Positions 18,518-25,704 of a DNA stretch of 43,495 nt are shown in pieces (position 1 is the stretch's first letter; each line of letters opens with the position of its first letter). A model generated the notes under the pieces. The model was not told the DNA's origin, ran no database searches, and was given only the letters and a program-made list of their open reading frames with translations. The stretch is from Rivularia sp. MS3. GTDB taxonomy: Bacteria > Cyanobacteriota > Cyanobacteriia > Cyanobacteriales > Nostocaceae. The stretch covers positions 1 through 43,495 of the forward strand of contig JAHCMI010000077.1 of NCBI GenBank assembly GCA_019192545.1, in the 5' to 3' direction. The position numbers were made by a program, and so were the translations under genes.

Positions 18518-18988
18518 ATGAAAGGAACTTTTAATCCGGACTTAATGGCCGAACGTATAGAATCTCTCAAAGCCGGGATTATATCTGCTTTATCGTTTTC
18601 TGTGGTATTTATTCTGGCTTCTATTTTCAATCAATTTTTATTAAAAGAGTATTTTATAGAACTATATAGCAGCAGTATAATTACGTTTAATTGGCACTGG
18701 TTGATAAGTGCTGGTATTGCTGGTTTCTCTGGTTTTCTATTCGGCGCTACCTATCGGTATATCATCCGCGAAGATAAAAACCCCCATTTGAAAGAAGGAA
18801 GCGTATTGGCTTTTGGTTTGGCACGGGGTTTAGCTGAAATTGATATCGGACTAAATTTTTCGGACTCAGTTTTTCCCTTAACTGTGCTTGCCTCAGAAAG
18901 TATTACAGGATTTGCAATCGCAGCCTTTACTTTAGATTGGGCTATTAAGTTTGGTTGGGTTAAGCCTTTTGTGGGTACTAGAGAGTAG
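18518..18988 (+). CDS. Conserved-looking membrane protein, unknown function
   Basis: From ATG 18518 the product is 156 residues (MKGTFNPDLMAERIESLKAG). A TTG at 18467 would add 17 residues, but these look unlike a natural N terminus, so I prefer the ATG. Hydrophobic segments are visible near residues 20-40, 58-80 and 125-145 (positions from the ATG). A Gly-rich stretch resembles AGIAGFSGFLFGATYRYII, and a later one reads VLAFGLARGLAEIDIG. I know of no assigned function for this type. It ends 25 bp before the exonuclease gene on the same strand. Confidence 0.7.
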   Translation: MKGTFNPDLMAERIESLKAGIISALSFSVVFILASIFNQFLLKEYFIELYSSSIITFNWHWLISAGIAGFSGFLFGATYRYIIREDKNPHLKEGSVLAFGLARGLAEIDIGLNFSDSVFPLTVLASESITGFAIAAFTLDWAIKFGWVKPFVGTRE

Positions 18989-19013
18989 CAAGTAGATAAC
19001 TGGTAACTAAAAA

Positions 19014-19559
19014 ATGCCCAGCTATTTTTTGATAGTAGATGTAGAAGCTACTTGCTGCAATAATGGCAGTATTCCCAAGGAGGAAATGGAAATTATTGAA
19101 ATTGGTGCGGTAATGTTGAATCGTTCCACTTGGGAAATAGATTCGCACTATCAGCAGTTTATTAAGCCTGTAAGACACCCGAAGCTAACAAATTTTTGCC
19201 AGCAATTAACTAGCATTACTCAAAAAAATCTCGAATCAGCACCAATTTTCCCGCAAGTAATTCCCCAATTTAAAGAATGGATTGAATCCTATCCTAAAAA
19301 TATCTTTTGTTCCTGGGGTAATTACGATAAAAATCAATTTATTTTAGATTGCAATTTCCATAATTTAGCTTATCCCTTCGGAACCGAACATCGAAATATA
19401 AAAAAGGAATTTTCATTGTATTATAGCAACAACAAAAAAAGGTTTGGGGTAATACAAGCTTTGCAACATTTAGGTTTAGAATTTCAAGGTACCCACCATC
19501 GTGGTATTGACGACGCTCGGAATATTGCTGCGATTTTTAAACATATGAATCAAGATTAG
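19014..19559 (+). CDS. DEDDh 3'-5' exonuclease (ERI1/KapD type)
   Basis: This 181-residue protein shows the complete DEDDh pattern. LIVDVEATCC near the N terminus provides Asp and Glu. The middle has CSWGNYDKNQF with the second Asp. The end has THHRGIDDARNIAAI with the His and Asp of the DEDDh active site. The closest architecture is the ERI1/KapD-like subgroup, which trims RNA or DNA 3' ends. No fused domain is present. It follows the membrane protein gene by 25 bp and is probably cotranscribed with it. It converges on the minus-strand RiPP locus. Confidence 0.88.
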   Translation: MPSYFLIVDVEATCCNNGSIPKEEMEIIEIGAVMLNRSTWEIDSHYQQFIKPVRHPKLTNFCQQLTSITQKNLESAPIFPQVIPQFKEWIESYPKNIFCSWGNYDKNQFILDCNFHNLAYPFGTEHRNIKKEFSLYYSNNKKRFGVIQALQHLGLEFQGTHHRGIDDARNIAAIFKHMNQD

Positions 19560-19599
19560 GTTAAAGGTTAAAGGTAGAATAGAATCATAAACAACTATT

Positions 19600-19650
19600 T
19601 CCCCTCTCCTTATGAATGAGAGGGGTGTCCAAAGGGCAAGGTGAGGTACA
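19600..19650. repeat. CCCCTCTC...GAGAGGGG repeat between convergent genes
   Basis: CCCCTCTC at 19601-19608 pairs with GAGAGGGG at 19618-19625, followed by TGTCCAAAGGGCAAGGTGAG. The same kind of unit lies at 8996-9052. No T-run follows on either strand, so terminator function is doubtful. Confidence 0.5.
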
Positions 19651-19710
19651 AAATGTATTACATTAATCCCGAAAGATTCTATACACTTTCTAATTAAGAT
19701 TCAACTACAT

Positions 19711-20712
19711 TCATTTATATACAAAACAACGAGGAACCACATTATTTTGATTCCCGTAATAATCAACTATCTCGTAACTTCGTAAAACAATTAATTCCAT
19801 CAAGTTTGCCATATTTTTCTTAACTATCAACTGCTCTGATGGAGATATATAAGATATTTCAGCTAGTAATACTCCCGTAATATCTTCATGCCCTCCATCT
19901 TCATTAATCCCGGCATGAAGCAAAATAGGCTGATAAAAATCTCTGGGTAACTCTAAAGCTTCAGATTGTTTTTTAAAAAACTCGTGAAATAATGGCTCAT
20001 CCTGCTCAAATAGCATCAATGCAGCTTTGAAACTCAAAGGGTGCTGTTTCGCAAACATCGCTAAGGATGAACAAATTGCAAAAGTGCTTGGTAAGGGCTG
20101 CATCTTTTGAATTTGCTCGTCTGTAATTCCTACGCTCTTTAAAGATTTATCAATTAAACGGTCGTGATGCAACTCTGAAGCAAAAAATTCTTGCAGCAGC
20201 TTATCAACGCGATTCGATTCATAATTTGCTAAAGCAGGAGCTAAAAGTTTAGGGCACAAATGAGTCACATGATAAGACTCTAACGCATAGCCCATTAGCT
20301 GATTTTTAGTAATTGTGCCATCAGCCATTTTGCCAAAGAACGGAGAAGATGTAAATTGGAGTTTTAAACGTTCTAAAAATCGCCATAATTCCCGATAAAA
20401 TTGACTTCCGCTCATACCAGCAGCAGCAACTTTATTTTGAGTTTCAATTAACAAACCACGTTTATCAAAATTGGCAAGTAGCTCGGGTATTTCTTCTTGA
20501 ATCTCCGGGCAAGCTTCGCTTAACTGCTCTAATGAAAAACCACCTACTTGTAAAAGTCTTAATAGTTGAGCTATTTCTTGATAATATTCCGATGGTGTAG
20601 AAATTGAAAAAGCTTGAGTTGCATCGCGAATGATAATTTCCTCATCTTTAAATTCAAACAAAACCTGATTTTTAAACAGCGGTTGCCCAAATTCGATTTT
20701 AGTTAGCATCAT
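19711..20712 (-). CDS. RRE-like domain fused to haem-oxygenase-like di-iron oxidase (HDO), ligands intact
   Basis: 333 residues in two parts. Residues 1-90 look like a PqqD-type RiPP recognition element: strand-rich start, then YYQEIAQLLRLLQVGGFSLEQL and ELLANFDKRGLLIE, the usual winged-helix ending. Residues 100-333 are all-helical and match the TenA/PqqC-like iron-containing redox fold (PF14518 type). Candidate metal ligands are E145xxH148, E180xxH183 and D272xxH275, as in haem-oxygenase-like diiron enzymes. The gene starts 30 bp after the stop of its paralog and lies last in a same-strand run with precursor peptides, a HopA1-type lyase and a kinase. I infer that it oxidises a leader-bound precursor; the chemistry cannot be read from sequence. 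Confidence 0.75.
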   Translation of the reverse strand: MMLTKIEFGQPLFKNQVLFEFKDEEIIIRDATQAFSISTPSEYYQEIAQLLRLLQVGGFSLEQLSEACPEIQEEIPELLANFDKRGLLIETQNKVAAAGMSGSQFYRELWRFLERLKLQFTSSPFFGKMADGTITKNQLMGYALESYHVTHLCPKLLAPALANYESNRVDKLLQEFFASELHHDRLIDKSLKSVGITDEQIQKMQPLPSTFAICSSLAMFAKQHPLSFKAALMLFEQDEPLFHEFFKKQSEALELPRDFYQPILLHAGINEDGGHEDITGVLLAEISYISPSEQLIVKKNMANLMELIVLRSYEIVDYYGNQNNVVPRCFVYK

Positions 20713-20742
20713 TTACTTTATTCCTATGATTTTTTATGGGTT

Positions 20743-21783
20743 TTAAATATCTGAGACTCTACGCAATAAGCTATGATTCGATGAATAATAATCAAAAATA
20801 GCGTTGTTATAAGTGGTATAAGTTTCTATAAAAAGATAAATTTGCCGTTGCCATCGTTGCTTTGTTGGTTCGTCAATATGAGATATTTGCTGAAATATTT
20901 GATGACTAATATTCTCAAGCTTACTCTTTTGAAAATAATTGATTAAATTTTGAATAGACTTAATAAAGCTATAGTTTACTTTCAAAGTTTCGCAAGCCCG
21001 AAGATAATCGCTAAAATTGTTCAAATTTTGATTTGCTAAAAATCCTAAAATACTAAAATAAAACAGCGAATCAAAACTTGCCCAATATGCCAAACTATTA
21101 AACATTGCCATTGTTTGTGGCAGTGGTATTGTATCCATCAAATCTTCATTATCAATACCAATCGAATTAAGTGCATCGACTAAAAACTCATCTTGGCCAT
21201 ATTCCTGGCAGTAAAGCTGATTGATTAATTGTCTAATTTCAGTAGAACTTTGAAAACTCAGTGTAGAAGCATCTATATAGGCTTGATGAGCCAATAAATG
21301 ATAAGTTTCTATAGCAAAACCGTAAATAAGGTTGATTGATAAATTAGATATATCGGGTATGATGAATGTCAATTTATTTTGATATGACTTATTTTGAAGT
21401 AAGTCGTAACTTAAATTCTCTAGTTCTAATAAAACATCTAAACCTGAATTAATTTTAATCTCATCAGCATCATCAAGCAGCTTTTTATCATCTAAGTAGC
21501 ACAGCAAAGTATTGATAGATTCCGGATTTTTCGGAGAGAAAGTTGTCTGTAACTTTGTCAGACTATTCGTTCCATCCATCATCATCAAAACTTTTTGCAA
21601 TGCTTTTTCTGTTTGAGCATTAACTTGAAAAGCAAAATCTCGTCCTTCTTGAGAAAAAATAATTTGATTTTGATATAAATTTACAGATGCAGTTAGTTTC
21701 GGATATTGGGGTAAAGGTAATTTATGCTGCTTACCTTCAAATTCTGATAGTTTTTTATCTGTTGTTGAAATCTTATTTAGCAT
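20743..21783 (-). CDS. RRE-like/HDO paralog with degraded metal site
   Basis: 346 residues with the same two-part plan as the next gene. The N-terminal part (about 25-110) has the PqqD-like order of short strands, then QTEKALQKVLMMMDGTNSLTKL and LLCYLDDKKLLDDA. The helical part keeps the first HDO motif, E159xxH162 in ETYHLLAHQ. At the second, where its partner has ELHHD, it has EYGQD with Gln197 in place of His. The DxxH of the last motif is not recognisable. It is therefore probably not an active diiron enzyme and may act as a leader-binding or structural partner. It lies 256 bp downstream of the last precursor gene and 30 bp before the active-looking paralog. Confidence 0.7.
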   Translation of the reverse strand: MLNKISTTDKKLSEFEGKQHKLPLPQYPKLTASVNLYQNQIIFSQEGRDFAFQVNAQTEKALQKVLMMMDGTNSLTKLQTTFSPKNPESINTLLCYLDDKKLLDDADEIKINSGLDVLLELENLSYDLLQNKSYQNKLTFIIPDISNLSINLIYGFAIETYHLLAHQAYIDASTLSFQSSTEIRQLINQLYCQEYGQDEFLVDALNSIGIDNEDLMDTIPLPQTMAMFNSLAYWASFDSLFYFSILGFLANQNLNNFSDYLRACETLKVNYSFIKSIQNLINYFQKSKLENISHQIFQQISHIDEPTKQRWQRQIYLFIETYTTYNNAIFDYYSSNHSLLRRVSDI

Positions 21784-22039
21784 TATAAAACTCCGAAAAT
21801 AATTATTTAAATATTTCGTATTGTATAAAGGCGGTTAATTTACTAGCAACCTTCACTTCAAGATTAAATTTTAATAAAGTGAAGGTTGTAGCTCGCTGTA
21901 ATTAAAAGAAACTACAGAGTAATAGAAAGAGTTCTCCTGGGAATCGTTTATTCTCTGAAAAATTGTTATTGGAGATTTTAATATCCCCTAACACCCCCTT
22001 AAATAAGAGGAGTTATTTGCAAATTTTAATCAGAAAAAC

Positions 22040-22324
22040 CTACAGAATTACCGGGGTATATGGGTAAGGAAAATGAGGAAATTTGATCGGCTTTTTAGGA
22101 TGAACTGGCTCTTTTGGGTGAATGGGTTCTTTTGGAATATAAACTGTTCTATATGGTTTGTCGGGATAATAAACAGTAGTTGCTATACTTTCAGGTGCAA
22201 CTCTAGTCAAACCACCAACTACCTGCTCGATTTCATTATCTTGCAATTCATTCAGAAAAGTTTCTGAATCGTTAAATAATTCTGCACCGTCTAAATTGAC
22301 ATCGTTGATTTGAATTTTAGCCAT
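22040..22324 (-). CDS. RiPP precursor-like peptide 1 (Pro-rich core, ends PVIL)
   Basis: 94 residues. Residues 1-38 form a leader (MAKIQINDVNLDGAELF, then NDSETFLNELQDNEIEQVVGG) with a Gly-Gly end typical of double-glycine leaders. The 56-residue core has 13 Pro in regular spacing: repeated PKEPIH, PKEPVH and PKKPIKFP, then PYPYTPVIL. It has six Ser/Thr, including ATTVYYP and YRTVYIP, and no Cys, so lanthionine rings cannot form within it. AGGAGA stands nine bases before the ATG (minus strand, 22334-22339). Its leader is almost identical to those at 22558-22836 and 23698-24027. The peptide product is unknown. Confidence 0.85.
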   Translation of the reverse strand: MAKIQINDVNLDGAELFNDSETFLNELQDNEIEQVVGGLTRVAPESIATTVYYPDKPYRTVYIPKEPIHPKEPVHPKKPIKFPHFPYPYTPVIL

Positions 22325-22557
22325 TTCTAAATGTCTCCTGGGATTTTTCGATTGATATCAAAATCGCGATTGTAGCTTTTGTTAAACCTTTCCTTTATTT
22401 TGCTTTCAGGTAATTCAAAACTTTGCACTGCAAGCTTGTAGGTGCTTTGAAACTTTTCCTAACGTTGTAATTTAGGACAGGTTTCAATGCAACTAACATA
22501 GTTAAGCAATGAATCTTGTAAAAGTACTTTTAGAGAAAGGTTGCAGTTAAAAGACAA
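22325..22557 (-). promoter_or_regulatory. Spacer between precursors 1 and 2, with duplicated ribosome-binding region
   Basis: The 50 bases before precursor 1 (CCTGGGATTTTT then AGCTTTTGT on the plus strand) closely resemble those before precursor 2 (22848-22896). The similarity covers the ribosome-binding site and beyond it, suggesting duplication of gene plus leader region. No second gene is seen here. Confidence 0.5.
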
Positions 22558-22836
22558 CTACAGTATCACCGGCTCATAAGGTATTCTGATGACTTCGGGA
22601 TGCTTAGGTGGTTTTGGATGAGTTGGCTGTGGAAGATGAATCGGTTTAATCGGATAAATTCGCTTGGGAAAATGAAATTTTTTGTTTTTGTAAAATTCGT
22701 AATCGTCTATAGAAATTGTTTTACCACCGATTACCTGCTCCATTTCACAATTTTCTAATTCATTAAGAAATGTTTCTGAATCGTTAAACAGTTCGGTGTC
22801 GTCTAATCTGACATCGTTGATTTGAATTTTAGCCAT
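22558..22836 (-). CDS. RiPP precursor-like peptide 2 (Pro/His-rich core, ends PVIL)
   Basis: Starting at ATG 22836 the product is 92 residues. A GTG nine bases further upstream would add MFK, but the ATG matches the starts of the two sister genes and is placed better relative to CAGGAAAC. The 38-residue leader differs from that of peptide 1 at only a few places and ends EQVIGG. The 54-residue core has 11 Pro, three Ser/Thr and no Cys. It carries PIKPIHLPQP, PTHPKPPKHPE and the shared end PYEPVIL. Leader conservation with a diverging core is the hallmark of RiPP precursor families. The core is rich in Lys and His. Confidence 0.85.
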   Translation of the reverse strand: MAKIQINDVRLDDTELFNDSETFLNELENCEMEQVIGGKTISIDDYEFYKNKKFHFPKRIYPIKPIHLPQPTHPKPPKHPEVIRIPYEPVIL

Positions 22837-23082
22837 TTTGAACACGTTTCCTGGGATTTTTTGTTTCTGTAGAAAAATAGCAATTACAAAGCTTTTTGTG
22901 TAAATCGGCTTTAAACAGTCATTGCGTTGAAAATATGCCTAAAAACATGCTCTTGAGTTATATTATTTTGGCACATCATGGCAGAATCAAAGCTCTACCA
23001 TCAATTGCAGTGACAGCAATAAACCTGTATATGCAATAATTGCAAAAATTTCTTATCTTAAACTTCTTATATTTTTTGTTTT

Positions 23083-23110
23083 AAATCAAGCAGGTATTAG
23101 AAATTGTAAT
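23083..23110 (-). promoter_or_regulatory. 28-bp element upstream of precursor 2, copy A
   Basis: On the plus strand it begins AAATCAAGCAGGTATTAG and ends AAATTGTAAT. A copy with one difference is at 24317-24344. It lies 247 bp upstream of the precursor 2 start codon. This arrangement before two sister genes suggests a shared promoter or regulator site, but no operator can be named. Confidence 0.5.
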
Positions 23111-23507
23111 GATTTTTTTATCTTTAAGATGGCTAGCTATGAATGGTACGAATGCATGTAAACTTAGCACGCTGCCTTTCAAAGCTATAAACTCTAAAAA
23201 AAATAGCTTATTAGATAAATAAATGCATTCTTACAGAACTTATCTCAAACAGGTTAATCACCGACTGTGTACCTAGTATTTAGTAATTAACTACATAAGC
23301 GATCGGGAATAATACCAATTTTGCTTTTAAACAGATTAATCCTCTAAACTCTCTTCCTCTGTGTTCTTTGCGCCCTTTGCAGTGATACAAATAAAGCCAT
23401 TAACTTTAATGCAGCAGACTGCTAAATTTACCAGTTAACTATTAACTATGTCGATAGATATAATAAGTTTCCCAGCGAACGCGATATTATCCCTTCTGTA
23501 TTAATAT

Positions 23508-23632
23508 TAGGACTTACACAACCGGCAGATTTTTCTGTAGGGTGCTGTGACACTTTAACCAATATTGAACGTAGTAACAATGTTTTTATTGTCACGCACC
23601 AACCGGGTATTATGACAATTGCGTAAGTTATG
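23508..23632. mobile_element. 125-bp MITE, copy 2
   Basis: Ends TAGGACTTACACAA and (from the other strand) CATAACTTACGCAA. It is flanked by the 5-bp duplication AATAT (23503-23507 and 23633-23637). Length and inner sequence match copy 1 at 11865-11989: TGTAGGGTGCTGTGACACTTTAA and GTCACGCACCA. It lies between the precursor genes. Confidence 0.85.
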
Positions 23633-23697
23633 AATATTAGTAACAACCTTCACCTCATGTATAAATTATGAGATGAAGGTTTTGATTTTAAATTAGC

Positions 23698-24027
23698 TTA
23701 GAGGATTACCGGACAAGGATAGAAGATAATAGGTTTAGTTCCGCAAACCGGCGGCTTCGGAGGATAATAACAAATTGGATAAACCGGTTTTATCTCGCGA
23801 ACAGGTTTCGGAGGATAAATGCAAATTGGTTCTTCAATAATGTAAACAGTTGTTATAGCCTTATCCTCAAAATCGGCTTGCATTAATTCTTTATTAAAAG
23901 ATTCTTTACTTAAACCACCAATTATTTCATCTGTTTCACTATCTTTTAATTCGCTCAAAAAAGTTTCTGAGTCATTAAATAGTTCGCTACCATCAAGCTT
24001 TATATCATTAATTTGGAATTTAGACAT
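23698..24027 (-). CDS. RiPP precursor-like peptide 3 (Pro/Cys-rich core, ends PVIL)
   Basis: 109 residues. The 38-residue leader (MSKFQINDIKLDGSELF, then NDSETFLSEL...DEIIGG) is a clear relative of the other two. The 71-residue core begins LSKESFNKEL, shares ITTVYI with peptide 1, and then runs through EEPICIYPPKP, KPVYPICYYPPKPPVC and IFYPCPVIL. It has 13 Pro, four Cys and five Ser/Thr. Cys occupies P-I-C and P-V-C positions where peptides 1 and 2 have P-I-H and P-V-H. It is the only one of the three that could form thioether rings if Ser/Thr are dehydrated. GAGGAG stands eight or nine bases before the ATG. It is the first precursor after the HopA1 gene, with a 460-bp gap. Confidence 0.85.
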   Translation of the reverse strand: MSKFQINDIKLDGSELFNDSETFLSELKDSETDEIIGGLSKESFNKELMQADFEDKAITTVYIIEEPICIYPPKPVREIKPVYPICYYPPKPPVCGTKPIIFYPCPVIL

Positions 24028-24487
24028 TTTGAAACTCCTCTTGTTTTACATTCCAAGAAAAATAATTATTACTAACATTTATGTCACTTTTTCTAAATTA
24101 TCATTAGCTGATTTTCCACTACGCAACTATAGCGAAGTGAAACTATGACAAAACATATTTAAACCGCAGCCTTAATGTTGCCAAAAAGCCGATTTTTCTA
24201 ATTTATGACATACCAGTATTATTCATGCAAAGCCATAAACAGCAATGAATAGAGAAAGTTGCATTTGGTGTAATTAGATTATTTCCTAAATAGAAATATC
24301 CTATATTTCTTAGTAAAAATCAAGCAGGTATTAGGAATTGTAATATTAATTGTAATATCCCGTAAATTCAATTTTCAAAGTATATATTTTATCTCTAAAA
24401 TCTTATTGATTTAATTACATAACTTCAATTTATCTTTATAAAAAAATGTGCTATCTTAAGAAAAGTGCTTAAAAAATGGATAAATAT
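24028..24487 (-). promoter_or_regulatory. Spacer between HopA1 copy 2 and precursor 3
   Basis: No gene seen. The 28-base shared element (24317-24344) is followed on the plus strand by TATTAATTGTAATATCC, so TTGTAATAT occurs twice in close succession. The spacer is long enough for an independent promoter for precursor 3. Confidence 0.45.
24317..24344 (-). promoter_or_regulatory. 28-bp element upstream of precursor 3, copy B
   Basis: AAATCAAGCAGGTATTAG followed by GAATTGTAAT, identical to copy A except for one base. It lies 290 bp upstream of the start of precursor 3, again on the side from which the gene is transcribed. Confidence 0.5.
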
Positions 24488-25603
24488 TTAAACAGTCAGT
24501 TGAGTATAGATATCTTCAGAATCGGCATTAAGATAACTGTGCCGTAAATCGATTTCTGCAATAGAAAAGTGATTAAGAATTGACTGAATTCGTTCTGAAG
24601 GTGAATTGTTTCCCCGATACCAAGCTGCCAATAATCCATTAGCAATAACTTGACAGCGATTCATACCAAAGCTTTCAGAAGAGTTAAACTTTTTGTTTGA
24701 TTCCTCTGCTAATGCTAAACCTGGAGCTAAATATTTCGCAAACAGTGGAATCTCTGCTTTAAAATAAGATTTATTTTCTTGATGTACAATTTGTAATACT
24801 TCTGTGAGTGCTTTCCAATCTCTTTTATCAAAATATAAAACACCGCAATCGTAGCGCTCGTATTCTTGAGGATTGTATAAGACTTTAAAATAATTAGGAA
24901 TTGCTAATTCATTCAGGTGCTTTGTCAAACTAGCCATAACTGTAACAGCACCTTGACGAGTGAGATGAAAGTAAACTCGTACTATTACGTGCTGTTGCTT
25001 TGAACTCTGAGGATAATACAATCCCATGTTGCTTACGGCTACGTAAAAACCATTTTGGACTAAATTTTTGGGCATTTTTACCGCAACATAATCTCCTACA
25101 GCGGCAGCTTGATGTTCGGGTTGAAGATGTTTTTTGCGTTGAATATGGAGCCTTAAATCTTTTTTGTTGACAGCTAAACTACCGTCAACTTCTTCTTTAA
25201 GAATATGCCAGCCAGGTTCAAAATAGCCTTTACCAAAGTTACTTTGATGCAATCTTTCGTAGAATTCTAAATCAACGCCCAGAAAAGTCTTGTTTTCAAA
25301 CTTTGGTGATGCATAATCCTCTTCGCTATCCAATTTCAAGGAACTTTGCATAGAACCGTTATAATAAATGCCATAGAGAAAATTTCTTAACCGCAAACCA
25401 AGATACTTTTGCTGTATATTTTCTGGCATTTTTTGAAAATGTATAACTGCATCATCTGAAATTTGATAAGGCTTATAATCTGGATGATGAATAGAAAAAT
25501 TAGAATTAATTTCCAGTTTATCAGCAATATCTTCGAGAACATTTACAAGTCTCCTAGTTGATTCATTAGTAGTTTGATTTAATAGAGAATCAAGAAAATC
25601 CAT
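24488..25603 (-). CDS. HopA1-family lyase, copy 2
   Basis: 371 residues, the clear paralog of the protein at 117-1205. Shared blocks are SIHHPDYKPY, YLGLRLRNFLYGIYYNGSMQ (about residue 67-86), GKGYFEPGWHILKEE, LVQNGFYVAVSN, AKYLAPGLALAEES, FGMNRCQVIANGLL and YLNADSEDIY at the end. HopA1-type proteins eliminate phosphate from phosphorylated Ser/Thr in class V lanthipeptide and thioamitide maturation. The kinase gene lies directly upstream (101-bp gap) and three precursor genes lie downstream on the same strand. That arrangement supports a dehydration role here. Whether all precursors are substrates is inferred. Confidence 0.8.
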   Translation of the reverse strand: MDFLDSLLNQTTNESTRRLVNVLEDIADKLEINSNFSIHHPDYKPYQISDDAVIHFQKMPENIQQKYLGLRLRNFLYGIYYNGSMQSSLKLDSEEDYASPKFENKTFLGVDLEFYERLHQSNFGKGYFEPGWHILKEEVDGSLAVNKKDLRLHIQRKKHLQPEHQAAAVGDYVAVKMPKNLVQNGFYVAVSNMGLYYPQSSKQQHVIVRVYFHLTRQGAVTVMASLTKHLNELAIPNYFKVLYNPQEYERYDCGVLYFDKRDWKALTEVLQIVHQENKSYFKAEIPLFAKYLAPGLALAEESNKKFNSSESFGMNRCQVIANGLLAAWYRGNNSPSERIQSILNHFSIAEIDLRHSYLNADSEDIYTQLTV

Positions 25604-25704
25604 GTAGGGTACCAGTGAATATAGAAAAAGCCAAACCTATTATTTAGCTACAGCAGCATATAATTAGCAATTACCAATCTTCCCAAAGAAAAACGATAGT
25701 TTGC

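Larger units (their letters stand above)
22837..23697. other. 861-bp spacer between precursors 2 and 3, containing a MITE and a shared upstream element
   Basis: No gene is supported. It contains the 28-base element at 23083-23110, a CTCTGTGTTCTTTGCGCCCTTTG repeat at about 23357-23380 (a relative of 14914-14936) and the second 125-bp MITE (23508-23632). The MITE sits about 670 bp upstream of precursor 2 and just 65 bp past the stop of precursor 3, so it may separate what was once one transcription unit. Confidence 0.55.

Noticed and set aside
22073-22267. 64-codon plus-strand frame over precursor 1
   Set aside because: It is the antisense of the precursor, with a Phe/Trp/Cys-rich composition that follows from the Lys/Pro-rich gene on the other strand.
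22040-24027. Nif11- or nitrile-hydratase-type RiPP precursor
   Set aside because: The leaders are only 38 residues and lack the long Nif11/NHLP domain; they share just the Gly-Gly end.
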